A stretch of DNA of 64,000 bases from the NCBI GenBank assembly GCA_002396645.1, contig DGYI01000015.1, positions 186,001 through 250,000 on the forward strand, read 5' to 3'. This DNA is from Firmicutes bacterium UBA5010. GTDB taxonomy: Bacteria; Bacillota; Clostridia; Tissierellales; Sedimentibacteraceae. Position 1 is the first letter of the stretch, and every line of letters starts with the position of its first letter. The notes beneath the pieces are model-generated. The model saw only the letters and a program-made list of their open reading frames with translations, was not told the DNA's origin and searched no databases. This document shows positions 7,702 to 16,150 of this stretch, piece after piece. Position numbers and translations under genes: made by a program.

Positions 7702-8394
7702 TTACTTTCTTCTTCCCAAAAATCTTAAAAGATAAATAAATAGATTTATAAAGTCCAAGTATAGTTGCAGTGCTGAAATAATAGATGCCTTTTCCAGCAT
7801 TTGCGTATCATTGTAGTAAAATTCATAAAATGCTTTTATTTTTTGTGTATCATATGCTGTAAATCCCACAAATATTACTATACCAAGTAAACATATTATA
7901 GTTTCAAATTGTGAAAGATTTATAAATATTGAAAATATCCAAAATCCTATCAGTGTAATAAGTCCGAAGAAAAGCACTGATCTCCATTTTGATAAATCCC
8001 TCTTAGTAAAATATCCATATACAGCCATAACCCCAAACAAAGCTGCTGTTGCCGAAAATACATAAATCATTGATGCAACATCGTATATTAAAAAATACAC
8101 AGCAAAAGTCAGCCCGTTCAGAAGTGCATAAACAAAGAATAATGACTGAGCCGCAACAATCGATATTTTATGTATTCTCGATGATAACCAAATAACTAAA
8201 GCAATTTCTGCCAGCGGCAGAATATAGTATAAATAAGGTATACTGAGAATCTGAATAATAAAGCCTGTCGAATAAGATGTATATGCTAATATAAAGGTTA
8301 CCATTAAGCCAAAAAACATCCAGCCGAATGTTCTGCTCGTATATACGCTTAAACTTACTCTTTGTTCCGCGTAATTTTTTTCATTGTAATCCAT
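7702..8394 (-). CDS. BAX inhibitor-1 / YccA family membrane protein
   Basis: The protein of about 230 residues has seven hydrophobic segments. It contains the family-like LNGLTFAVYFLIYD and, near the C-terminus, FVGFTAYDTQKIKAFYE and ALQLYLDFINLFIYLLRFLGRR. Members are integral membrane proteins with proposed calcium-leak or protease-modulating roles. Bacterial functions are poorly known. I place the start at 8394 (MDYNEKNYAEQR), 5 bases after GGAGG; the longer frame begins upstream of that site. It stands alone, with its own terminator. Confidence 0.9.
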   Translation of the reverse strand: MDYNEKNYAEQRVSLSVYTSRTFGWMFFGLMVTFILAYTSYSTGFIIQILSIPYLYYILPLAEIALVIWLSSRIHKISIVAAQSLFFVYALLNGLTFAVYFLIYDVASMIYVFSATAALFGVMAVYGYFTKRDLSKWRSVLFFGLITLIGFWIFSIFINLSQFETIICLLGIVIFVGFTAYDTQKIKAFYEFYYNDTQMLEKASIISALQLYLDFINLFIYLLRFLGRRK

Positions 8395-8421
8395 AATTGC
8401 CTCCATGCATAATAAAGTCAT

Positions 8422-8652
8422 AGTATAATCTATGCTAATTAATAAGAATTTATAAATAAAGCTGAAAAAATCTTCTTTTAAAACTTAATTTGTATTTGCT
8501 AAAGTCTCGCAATATCCTGCATAGCAGGACTATGTATAGTCTTGTAAAACAAAACTTTTGCCATTTGATAATATACAATCTCAAGTAAGCTTGAGCATAC
8601 TGATATTATACCATTAATCTGTTTGCTTTTTCAACAGTTTTAATTTTAGATT
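8422..8652. other. Intergenic stretch with small hairpins
   Basis: This lies between the BAX-inhibitor gene and the S41 lipoprotein gene. TCCTGC/GCAGGA (near 8514-8528) and CTCAAG/CTTGAG (8580-8585 and 8590-8595) form short stems. The second is a weak candidate terminator for the S41 gene on the minus strand. No open frame is convincing. Confidence 0.4.
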
Positions 8653-9960
8653 CTAATTATTAAGTACATATTCTAAAACTGCATCATTTTCATTAATATA
8701 ATCATCTATAGAAGGACTTAAAAGTATTTCAGGAACAAATGCGTTCATTTCTTTTACTTCATATTTAAATGTTTTGCTGAATTCAAAATATTTAGTGCTG
8801 TATTGTATGGGAATTTGAGAATTCGGAAGATTAAATGATAGTATTTCGCCATAACAATTTATTGCTCCTCCTGTAGACTCACCTATAAACAATGCTTTCG
8901 GTGCAGCTTCCTTTATTCTAAAGATAGCAAACATACCGGATGAAAAAGTTTGTCTCCCTACAAGCACATATACTTTTGTATCTTTATTTTCTTTTATATA
9001 TGATTTTAGTTTATTTGTAAATGGATTAAGTATTTCGGAATTTCCTCCGGCATTGCATCTTAAGTCTATTATTATTTTATCTATATCTTTAGATTCTATA
9101 TCCTCAAACATCGAAGCATTAAACTTTGCAAATCTTTGATACTGATCATTAGCGCATACATTGTATTCAAAATATAATGCTTTATTATCATTCATATATT
9201 TATAATCATAATACTTTCCGAATTTTCCTGTAATTTTATCATTAAATCTGTTATTGGATAAGTTTGCAGTTTGCGCATATGATAAAATGGGAACTTCAAA
9301 ATCTTTAAGCTCACCTTCTCTTTCCACTCTGAATACAGAGGATTCCTTATCCACACCTATGCCAAGTCCATACAAGTATGCCGGAGATAAGTAATTAGGG
9401 AGCATATATTTAATCCAACCTTCGTTTTCATAAGCAATCTGCTGTGTAAGTTCCGATATTATATCTTTATATTCTATATTATCAATAGATACAAGTTTTG
9501 AATATACCATGTCTTCCAGACTTTTGTCGGCATTTATAATATAGACACCGTCATCAAACATATAAAACTCAAGAGGATAGCTTTTTCCATCCCAATAATT
9601 TATTGATGTATGAGAATCCTTGACAGATGCTATTATTTTTCCAAGCTCAATGAATATCTGATAGTTATTTAATTTATCAACATTGTCATAAAGATTGGAA
9701 AGCCTTTCGTTAAACTCTTTTTCCGTAATTATGCTGAAAGGATTTTTGTGTTTTTTTGGAAACTCCTTGCGTAAAAATTCAATATCCTCTCTTAAAAGCT
9801 CATTTCTTTTTTCGTCTTCATTGCCTTTGGTTAGTATGGTTTCTCTGTTTGAAATATTCGCTGTGTTTTCACTGTTTACCTTGTGATTTTTATCAGCATT
9901 GCAAGCCGTCATTAAAATAAATATTATCATAAGTATAAAAAATATTCTTATTTTTTTCAT
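8653..9960 (-). CDS. S41-family peptidase-like lipoprotein
   Basis: The 435-residue protein begins with a lipoprotein signal peptide ending LMTAC, so the Cys at about residue 20 would be acylated and the protein held outside the membrane. The C-terminal half has the S41 (tail-specific protease) fold. It contains KIIIDLRCNAGGNSE (about residues 291-305), then VGRQTFSSGMFAIF with the likely nucleophile Ser in FSSGM, then FIGESTGGAINCYGE. No PDZ domain is obvious. The substrate is unknown. It stands alone; GGAGG precedes the start. Confidence 0.85.
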   Translation of the reverse strand: MKKIRIFFILMIIFILMTACNADKNHKVNSENTANISNRETILTKGNEDEKRNELLREDIEFLRKEFPKKHKNPFSIITEKEFNERLSNLYDNVDKLNNYQIFIELGKIIASVKDSHTSINYWDGKSYPLEFYMFDDGVYIINADKSLEDMVYSKLVSIDNIEYKDIISELTQQIAYENEGWIKYMLPNYLSPAYLYGLGIGVDKESSVFRVEREGELKDFEVPILSYAQTANLSNNRFNDKITGKFGKYYDYKYMNDNKALYFEYNVCANDQYQRFAKFNASMFEDIESKDIDKIIIDLRCNAGGNSEILNPFTNKLKSYIKENKDTKVYVLVGRQTFSSGMFAIFRIKEAAPKALFIGESTGGAINCYGEILSFNLPNSQIPIQYSTKYFEFSKTFKYEVKEMNAFVPEILLSPSIDDYINENDAVLEYVLNN

Positions 9961-10197
9961 AATATCCTCCCAAAACTAATTTCTTTTATACATGGCTATA
10001 CTAACATATTTTAAAATACAGTTCAATAATAAATCCTGTATATTTACCGCAAACACTTTAATTTAAAGTTTGCTTATTTTGTAAAATGCTCTGCAATCAG
10101 ATGCTATGATTTTATTTATATTGTTGCTTTATTTACCTCAAGTTGATATAATTATATTCGTGCAAAAAATTAGTTAAAATCAATAAGGATAGAATAT

Positions 10198-11556
10198 ATG
10201 GAAAATAAACTTAAACTTAATAAAACTTTTTATAAATCAATGCTGGTAATAGCCCTTCCTGTTGTCATACAAAATCTGATAAGCATAGGACTGAATATGA
10301 TTGACTCTATAATGATAGGTCAATTGGGAGTTAACCCCTTAGCAGGTGTGGGTATAGCAAACAGAGTATTTTTTGTTTTTTCAATGATATGCTTTGGAAT
10401 ATACAGCGGATCATCTATATTTATAGCCCAATACTGGGGAGTTAAGGATACAAAAAACATTAAAAAATTATTCGGGATGAATTTATTCTTGGGACTTGTA
10501 TTGTCTGTATCTGTTACGACTGTAGCTTTTGTATTTGCAAAGCAGATACTTTCAATATTCAGTGATGATATCGCAGTTATAAATGACGGCGTAACATATT
10601 TGAGGATTGTGTCTATTTCATACGTATTTACAGCTCTTTCATATGCTGCCAGCTTTAATTCAAGAGCCATACACAAGCTAAAGGTACCTACCATCGTCAG
10701 TGTCATAGCTATCAGCATCAATGCCGTACTGAATTATCTTTTAATTTTTGGAATAGCCGGATTTCCGAGACTTGAAGTTGCAGGAGCGGCAATAGCTACA
10801 CTTATAGCACGGGTAGTAGAATTCATTATCATGTTTATATATGTCTATAAATCTAAGGATCATCCTCTTGCAGGTACGATAAAGGAATTTATGTCATGGG
10901 ATTTTGCCATGTTTAAAAATACTCTTAAAACATCCTTCCCTGTTATAGTTTCCGAATCCTCATGGGCATTGGGAAACACAGTTTACTATATAGCTTACGG
11001 TATGATAGGACCCTCTGCTATAGCAGTAGTTCAGGTGGCATATATAATAAATGACTTATTTCAATCAATGTTTTTTGGTTTAGGTAATGCTTCTGCGGTT
11101 ATGATAGGAAATGAAATCGGAAGAAATGAGATTAATAAGGCTTATGATTACAGCAAGTCGTTTTTAAATATAACCTTATTGCTAAATGTCATAATAAGTA
11201 TAGCATTATTCTTAGCAAGACATGCCGTTGTCAATATGTATAATTTTGATGCTGAGACTAATATCTTATTGGAAAAGTCATTGATTGTATTTGCAATATA
11301 TATGACGCCAAAAATGTTCACATATATGTTCATATGCGGTATACTGCGTTCGGGCGGTGACACGAAGTTCTGCATGTATTTGGATTTAATAAGTATTTGG
11401 TTAATCGGTATACCTTTAGCTTTCTTTTCAGTTATGGTATTAAATCTTCCTATACATTACGTTTTGGCAGTAGTATTCAGTGAGGAGATATTTAAGTTAG
11501 TCATAGTATTGAGAAGATATAAAAGCCGAAAATGGATAAATAATCTTATAACTTAA
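10198..11556 (+). CDS. MATE family multidrug/cation efflux transporter
   Basis: The 452-residue membrane protein has about twelve hydrophobic segments. Hallmarks of MATE (multi-antimicrobial extrusion) pumps are PVVIQNLISIGLNMIDSIMIGQLG at about residues 21-44, where the first helices lie, and an internally repeated counterpart in the second half (PVIVSESSWALGNTVYYIAYG). Such pumps use sodium or proton gradients. The gene is read rightwards, against the general leftward direction of this arm. AAGGATAG precedes the ATG. It is followed after 27 bases by a small zinc-ribbon gene, probably in the same transcript. Confidence 0.93.
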   Translation: MENKLKLNKTFYKSMLVIALPVVIQNLISIGLNMIDSIMIGQLGVNPLAGVGIANRVFFVFSMICFGIYSGSSIFIAQYWGVKDTKNIKKLFGMNLFLGLVLSVSVTTVAFVFAKQILSIFSDDIAVINDGVTYLRIVSISYVFTALSYAASFNSRAIHKLKVPTIVSVIAISINAVLNYLLIFGIAGFPRLEVAGAAIATLIARVVEFIIMFIYVYKSKDHPLAGTIKEFMSWDFAMFKNTLKTSFPVIVSESSWALGNTVYYIAYGMIGPSAIAVVQVAYIINDLFQSMFFGLGNASAVMIGNEIGRNEINKAYDYSKSFLNITLLLNVIISIALFLARHAVVNMYNFDAETNILLEKSLIVFAIYMTPKMFTYMFICGILRSGGDTKFCMYLDLISIWLIGIPLAFFSVMVLNLPIHYVLAVVFSEEIFKLVIVLRRYKSRKWINNLIT

Positions 11557-11583
11557 GGTAAAATTTGAAAGTGAGGCTAAATA

Positions 11584-11808
11584 ATGAAATGTCCGTATTG
11601 TGATAAGGAAATGGAACAGGGTTTGCTTCAGGGAATGAGAAGAGTTTCTTGGGTAAAGAAACAGCATAAAATTTCTTTGCTGCCTAAAGAGGGAGAAATA
11701 TTGCTTGAAAATAATACTTTTAAGGATTTTATTTTCTCAGCGCAAATATGTAAAAGATGTAAGAAGATAGTACTTGACTACTCAGATAAGGAAGTTCAGG
11801 AAGGATAA
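11584..11808 (+). CDS. Small zinc-ribbon protein (PF20097-like)
   Basis: The 74-residue protein opens MKCPYCDKEMEQG and ends with ICKRCKKIVLDYSD, giving two CxxC pairs that would bind one zinc. The spacer includes QGMRRVSWVKK. This resembles the small PF20097/DUF6487 family found in Firmicutes, whose function is unknown. AAGTGAGG lies before the start. It lies directly behind the MATE gene and before a strong terminator. Confidence 0.75.
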   Translation: MKCPYCDKEMEQGLLQGMRRVSWVKKQHKISLLPKEGEILLENNTFKDFIFSAQICKRCKKIVLDYSDKEVQEG

Positions 11809-11842
11809 TCAGTTTTAGAACAAGATTATAAATAGTAATTTG

Positions 11843-11875
11843 CAGAGCACTTGTTTAAAAGTGCTCTGTTTTAAT
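11843..11875 (+). terminator. Terminator, probably bidirectional
   Basis: CAGAGCAC (11843-11850) and GTGCTCTG (11861-11868) form an 8 bp stem followed by TTTTAATTT. It ends the MATE/zinc-ribbon transcript and may also serve the converging DUF1697 gene. Confidence 0.8.
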
Positions 11876-11887
11876 TTGATGCTAATT

Positions 11888-12472
11888 TCAAGCATTTGAA
11901 TCTCTTGATATTGATTTCTGCATGGAAACCATCATGTCATATAATTTATTTACTGTTTTCCAGTTTCTCATAGTAGATGAATTAAAAGTTTTCGCTGTGA
12001 TTGTTGCCAGCTTTGATTCTCTTATGCTTTGATAAAATAAAAGATAAAGTTCTTTTTTCCCCATTTTCAATCCATCTTTACCTTGATATTTCTTATGTAT
12101 ATCATCGATCTTTGATTTATCGGGTAGATTATCTAAAAAACATACATAAAGGTGTTCAAGTTTCGGATCAGCAGTTTCGGCAGACTTTATTTCCTCATCT
12201 GAGAATGGTAATTCCTCAATCAAAGCGCGTATTTCATCTATATTTCTTATTATTACATTACTTTCAAACCCAAATCTATCTGTAAAACCACAATAAATCA
12301 TATTATACAGATCTTCTTCGTTAAAATCTGTTTCAAAAATTGCATTTCCGCTTTGTATATAGGTTTTTACTTCAGCTAATCCCAAATCAATAAGAAGCTG
12401 CTTTAAATCACTCATTTTTACAATGTTTTTTCCGCCTACATTGATTCCTTTAAAAAGTGCTGCGTATTTCAT
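11888..12472 (-). CDS. DUF1697 family protein
   Basis: The 194-residue protein starts MKYAALFKGINVGGKNIVKMSDLK and has TYIQSGNAIFE at about residues 37-47. These are the signature of DUF1697 proteins (PF08002, ferredoxin-like fold, no known function). The C-terminal SSTMRNWKTVNKLYDM is also typical. The start follows AGAGAGA closely. It is downstream of the S66 peptidase gene by 39 bases and could share its transcript. Confidence 0.88.
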   Translation of the reverse strand: MKYAALFKGINVGGKNIVKMSDLKQLLIDLGLAEVKTYIQSGNAIFETDFNEEDLYNMIYCGFTDRFGFESNVIIRNIDEIRALIEELPFSDEEIKSAETADPKLEHLYVCFLDNLPDKSKIDDIHKKYQGKDGLKMGKKELYLLFYQSIRESKLATITAKTFNSSTMRNWKTVNKLYDMMVSMQKSISRDSNA

Positions 12473-12511
12473 TCTCTCTCCCCTATCTTCCTTATTGTCC
12501 GGGAAATATTT

Positions 12512-13549
12512 TTAATCAACGGCATTTTCCAGAATAGAAAATGTTGCTTTTTCACAATCTATCTCAGCCAGCGCACCATAAGGCAGGCATATTTTAGGCT
12601 CCGTATGTCCGAAATTCATATTATATAGTACAGGTATATCTTCTCTGTTATATTCTTTTAAAACCTTCTTGATTATAGTTTTATAATCATCATAATATTT
12701 GTTGTTATAAGGCTTTCCAAATATTATTCCGCTGATTCTATCCAAAATTCCAATTGTACCGTAGTTTCTAAGACAGCATTCCACATACCATGTCGGCTCC
12801 ATCTCTTCTGAAGTCTCTAAAAAAAGTATAGCATTATTAAATACATCTATCTCCGGAAACAAAACGGTTTCTTTCATAAATTCTATAACAGCCAGACATC
12901 CTCCTATAAGTCTGCCCCTCACCTTTTTATCTCCCTGCAAAAGCTCATATCCTTCATTAGGCATATATTTTCTGCTTATATTTTTGTTCTCTATAATCCA
13001 CTCTAAGTGTTCACTTGTCCATTCTCCGGAGGGTGCAATATTTCCTATAATTTTATTGCCGAACAAGGTTTTTTTGATAGATTCTATTGTATAGTCAGAC
13101 ATTTGAACGTTTTCAGCAAAGTCTACCAAAATTGCCGGGCCGTAGATGCTTGAAATACCTGCTTTTAAACAGATAAAATTTGTTATTGTACTATCTGAAT
13201 ATCCCATAAAAATTTTAGGATTTTGTCTTATAGTATCAAAATTTATATAGGGCAGCATTCTGATACTGTCATCACCACCTATGCAAGATATAATTCCTTT
13301 TATTGATTTATCTGAAAAATCATTCATCAAATCCTCTGCTCTTTTCTCAGGATGATTATATACATACTCCGTTCCTTTTAAAGTGTGAGGCATCTCTACT
13401 ACCTTTAATCCGAATATATTTTCTAATCTTTCTTTACCCTGTTTATATCTCCACAATATTTCACTGTCTCCCGCTCCTCCCCAGGATAAGCTGACAGCTG
13501 CTACTTTATCCCCAGGTTTTAGCATCTTAGGTTTTATTAAATCAAGCAT
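12512..13549 (-). CDS. S66-family peptidase (LD-carboxypeptidase/MccF-like)
   Basis: The protein of about 345 residues belongs to the S66 serine peptidases, which include LD-carboxypeptidases acting on murein tripeptide-alanine and the microcin immunity protease MccF. The nucleophile is the Ser in FMGYSDSTI (about residue 115). The Glu in FLETSEE and the His in NMNFGHTEPK (near residue 310) complete the triad. I place the start at 13549 (MLDLIKPKML), 5 bases after TGGAGGT. The length and the N-terminal KPGDKVAAVSLS favour the MccF-like branch. Its neighbours do not suggest a microcin. Confidence 0.88.
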   Translation of the reverse strand: MLDLIKPKMLKPGDKVAAVSLSWGGAGDSEILWRYKQGKERLENIFGLKVVEMPHTLKGTEYVYNHPEKRAEDLMNDFSDKSIKGIISCIGGDDSIRMLPYINFDTIRQNPKIFMGYSDSTITNFICLKAGISSIYGPAILVDFAENVQMSDYTIESIKKTLFGNKIIGNIAPSGEWTSEHLEWIIENKNISRKYMPNEGYELLQGDKKVRGRLIGGCLAVIEFMKETVLFPEIDVFNNAILFLETSEEMEPTWYVECCLRNYGTIGILDRISGIIFGKPYNNKYYDDYKTIIKKVLKEYNREDIPVLYNMNFGHTEPKICLPYGALAEIDCEKATFSILENAVD

Positions 13550-13567
13550 TCTGACCTCCAAATTATA

Positions 13568-14032
13568 CTATTCTATTTTCATTATCATTAAAAGGCAAGG
13601 ATTACTTTCACCCCACAGTGTAGGGAAACACTCCAATGCTCTGAATCCTATTGATTCATAAAACCTTCTTGTTTTGGCATAGTTCAAATCAGGGTGGGAT
13701 TCATCTAATGTCTTTACCTGTAAAAATTCTATATTGTTTTCATTACACCACTCTATACATTTCTCTATCAGTTTTTTTCCTATACCCTTTCTGTGATAAT
13801 TCTCACTGATTCCCATTACGTATAGCTCCGCAGAATATATATTATGTTGTTTTACAGCTGCAAATCCAATAATTATATTTTCATCATAGCAAGCGAAGAA
13901 TGGCATCTTTGAGCTTTCTTCTACATATTCATCAATAGCCTCCGGTATTCCGAACCACTTTGGAAGTCCCTCTAAAATATCTCTGGATATTAATTTTTTA
14001 AAATCAACACCTTCTATTTTTTCAATTTCCAT
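13568..14032 (-). CDS. GNAT family N-acetyltransferase
   Basis: The protein of about 154 residues has the acetyl-CoA binding motif A, ISENYHRKGIGKKLIEKCIEW (Q/RxxGxG/A type), at about residues 77-97. The C-terminal NYAKTRRFYESIGFRA and a late LWGESNPCLLM follow. The substrate cannot be told. I place the start at 14032 (MEIEKIEGVDF), which has GGAGGG 6 bases before it; the longer frame runs through non-coding sequence. It ends 18 bases before the S66 peptidase start and is probably co-transcribed. Confidence 0.88.
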   Translation of the reverse strand: MEIEKIEGVDFKKLISRDILEGLPKWFGIPEAIDEYVEESSKMPFFACYDENIIIGFAAVKQHNIYSAELYVMGISENYHRKGIGKKLIEKCIEWCNENNIEFLQVKTLDESHPDLNYAKTRRFYESIGFRALECFPTLWGESNPCLLMIMKIE

Positions 14033-14208
14033 GCAGTACCCTCCAATAGTATATTTAATTGTTTTTATAATAATATAACAGTGTCTAGGAACTGTCAACT
14101 TTTATGTATAAGACCTATTTTAAAGAAATTTTTCATATTATATAAATTTCTCTTGACTAATTCCAAAAATGGTATTAAAATAATAATTGGAAACAATGGA
14201 GGTGTTTT

Positions 14209-14733
14209 ATGGCTAAAGATATATTTGATATTATGATGAATCCAATACGACTTAGAATAGTACAGGCTTTTACATCTAATAAAGAAATGACGGCAAATGA
14301 GATATGCAGAATAATAAGTGATGTTCCTAGAACTACGCTTTATAGGCATATCAACATTCTGATTGAAGCCAATGTCCTGACGATTGTTGAAGAAAATAAA
14401 ATCCGGGGAAGTGTCGAAAGAACACTGGCATTAAATGTTGATGAATTAAACAATCATAATACAATGCAGAATCCTTCTCAGCAGATATTTAGGTTCCTTA
14501 TGAACACCTATGCAAAGTTTGAGACTTACTTTAATAAAGAAAATTGTTTGCAAGGAAATAATAAGATTTTTTTGAACACTACTATTATGATGATGAACGA
14601 TCAAGAGTTTGACCAGTTTTTATCAGAACTTCAAGCATTACTGATAAAATATCACCTTAATGCTGAAGATGGACGAAAGCCAAGGGATATATCAATTATA
14701 TCTGCTCCTCCGGTGGTAGATGAAAATGAATAA
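14209..14733 (+). CDS. Winged-helix transcriptional regulator (ArsR-like)
   Basis: The 174-residue protein has an N-terminal winged helix. FDIMMNPIRLRIVQAF is followed by MTANEICRIISDVPRTTLYRHINILIEANVL (about residues 27-58), which reads as a helix-turn-helix of the ArsR type. The C-terminal half is helical and methionine-rich and resembles no family I can name; it may bind an inducer. GGAGGTG lies before the start. Its end overlaps the next gene by 14 bases, so the pair is one transcript and the regulator probably controls the hydrolase. Confidence 0.8.
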   Translation: MAKDIFDIMMNPIRLRIVQAFTSNKEMTANEICRIISDVPRTTLYRHINILIEANVLTIVEENKIRGSVERTLALNVDELNNHNTMQNPSQQIFRFLMNTYAKFETYFNKENCLQGNNKIFLNTTIMMMNDQEFDQFLSELQALLIKYHLNAEDGRKPRDISIISAPPVVDENE

Positions 14734-15703
14734 GGACTGTAAAAATACAAAGAAACGAGGTAGAAAAATATTGACTGTTTTTGTAATTATTTTTAGTGCT
14801 GTAATATTGATAAATCTAATCAGCTTTTTTATCAATCAGCTTTTCTTTTCCCATGAAATTGATAATATATTACCTTACGGCAAGTTAGTTGATGTCAATG
14901 GGGAAAGTATGCATGTGTACTCTATCGGCAAAGGAGAGGAAATTATTGTATTGTTACCCGGTTTTACTCTCCCCCTTCCAAGTGCAGAATTTGGACCTCT
15001 GATGAGGGAGCTTTCAAAAAAATATACTGTTGTCTGTGTAGAATATTTTGGAGTTGGGTTTAGCAGTCAAAGCAAAATACCTCGAACAAATGAAAATTAT
15101 ACGGAAGAAATCAGGTCAGCTTTGTATTCTGCAGGATTTTCTCCGCCATATATTTTAATGCCTCACTCAGGCTCAGGTATATACAGCGAATACTATGCAT
15201 CAAAATATCCCGATGAAATATCTTCCATTATCATGCTTGACACTACATCATCAGCACAAACAAGTACCAATGTACCGAAATTTGTTTATAGTTTAGGAAA
15301 GGTTCAGCAGGCAATCGGACTAAGCCGATTTATCAATCCTATTTTGGTATCATCTGTATTAAAAATAAATGAAGATAATGGCTATACAATTAAAGAAATT
15401 AAAGACTATACAAAATTTATTAATCATTGTTACAATGACACAATTGTTGACCAGCTATTTTTGTTTAATAAAAATATTGAGGAATTAATGAATATGGATT
15501 TCCCAAATAAAATACCTGTCTTAAAACTTGTTGCTTCTGAAACCGCAAAGAGAAAACATACCGGTGAAAAATACCAAAATGCTCATATAAGCAGACTGGG
15601 AGACAATGCGCAATGGACAATTATTGATGGAAATCACCTTATTTATCATGAACATATAGAGGAAATTTATCATCTGACAAACGACTTTCTGAATAATAAG
15701 TGA
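14720..15703 (+). CDS. Membrane-anchored alpha/beta hydrolase
   Basis: The 327-residue protein has a cytoplasmic basic start (KNTKKRGRK), then one membrane helix (about residues 16-38), and then an alpha/beta hydrolase domain facing outwards. VDVNGESMHVYSIGKGEEIIVLLPG begins the fold. The nucleophile elbow is PHSGSG near residue 150, with Pro in place of the usual Gly before it, and the catalytic His is in DGNHLIYHEH. The substrate is unknown. The start overlaps the regulator gene, showing translational coupling. Confidence 0.85.
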   Translation: MKMNKDCKNTKKRGRKILTVFVIIFSAVILINLISFFINQLFFSHEIDNILPYGKLVDVNGESMHVYSIGKGEEIIVLLPGFTLPLPSAEFGPLMRELSKKYTVVCVEYFGVGFSSQSKIPRTNENYTEEIRSALYSAGFSPPYILMPHSGSGIYSEYYASKYPDEISSIIMLDTTSSAQTSTNVPKFVYSLGKVQQAIGLSRFINPILVSSVLKINEDNGYTIKEIKDYTKFINHCYNDTIVDQLFLFNKNIEELMNMDFPNKIPVLKLVASETAKRKHTGEKYQNAHISRLGDNAQWTIIDGNHLIYHEHIEEIYHLTNDFLNNK

Positions 15704-15796
15704 GACTGTAATTATATGAGTTTGAAAATCAAGTGTGATATATTAATCATTGCCATAAACTCATTAGATTAAACAATGCAATTTGACACTAATATA

Positions 15797-15825
15797 TTGA
15801 CAATAAATTCTTTTGATGCTATACT
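15797..15825 (+). promoter_or_regulatory. Promoter of the aspS leader
   Basis: TTGACA (15797-15802) and TATACT (15820-15825) are 17 bases apart. The transcript would start near 15832, just before the leader peptide's ribosome binding site. Confidence 0.8.
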
Positions 15826-15854
15826 GATAAAAATTTAAAAGGCGGTTAGATATC

Positions 15855-15902
15855 ATGTTAAATACAAATATTATTAATTTGCATAAGGACGACGATATTT
15901 AG
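15855..15902 (+). CDS. Leader peptide rich in Asn and Asp codons
   Basis: This 15-codon frame reads MLNTNIINLHKDDDI and stops with TAG at 15900-15902. AAAAGGCGG lies 9 bases before its ATG and a consensus promoter lies upstream. Six of fifteen codons are for Asn (positions 3, 5, 8, all AAT) or Asp (positions 12-14). The gene downstream is an aspartyl-tRNA synthetase of the type that often charges both tRNA-Asp and tRNA-Asn. The stop codon touches the first arm of the leader hairpins. It is probably a sensing peptide for ribosome-mediated attenuation. This is inferred, but promoter, ribosome site, codon content and RNA structures all agree. Confidence 0.75.
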   Translation: MLNTNIINLHKDDDI

Positions 15903-16030
15903 CGCTTGTATCTTTGATTTAATCATAGGTGCAAGTGCTGATTGTGTTGCGCCTATGTGGATTATAAAGTTTTCCTTACTTATATAAAAGACCCACATTG
16001 GTAAAGTTTTTTACTTATGTGGGTTTTTAT
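15901..16030 (+). promoter_or_regulatory. Transcription attenuator before aspS
   Basis: Four mutually exclusive stems can be read. The first is AGCGCTTG (15901-15908) with CAAGTGCT (15932-15939). The second is ATAGGTGCAA (15925-15934) with TTGCGCCTAT (15947-15956). The third pairs 15952-15960 with 15993-16001 (core ATGTGG/CCACAT). The fourth is the terminator, ACCCACAT (15991-15998) with ATGTGGGT (16017-16024), followed by TTTTATTTTT. A ribosome reaching the stop codon would cover the first arm, let stem 2 form and so allow the terminator. A ribosome stalled on the Asn or Asp codons would leave stem 1 to form, then stem 3, and permit read-through. Confidence 0.72.
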
Positions 16031-16150
16031 TTTTGCGAAGGGTTGTGATAGTATGAGACATGTTGACAATGTCATGATGGATTTATGTATATGTAGTATG
16101 AACACATATATTTAATAATATCGAAAATAAATAATTGAAGGAGATCTATC

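Noticed and set aside
14095..14349. Leftward open frame opposite the winged-helix regulator gene
   Set aside because: It has no ribosome site, lies mostly antisense to a well-formed regulator, and its product shows no domain-like pattern.
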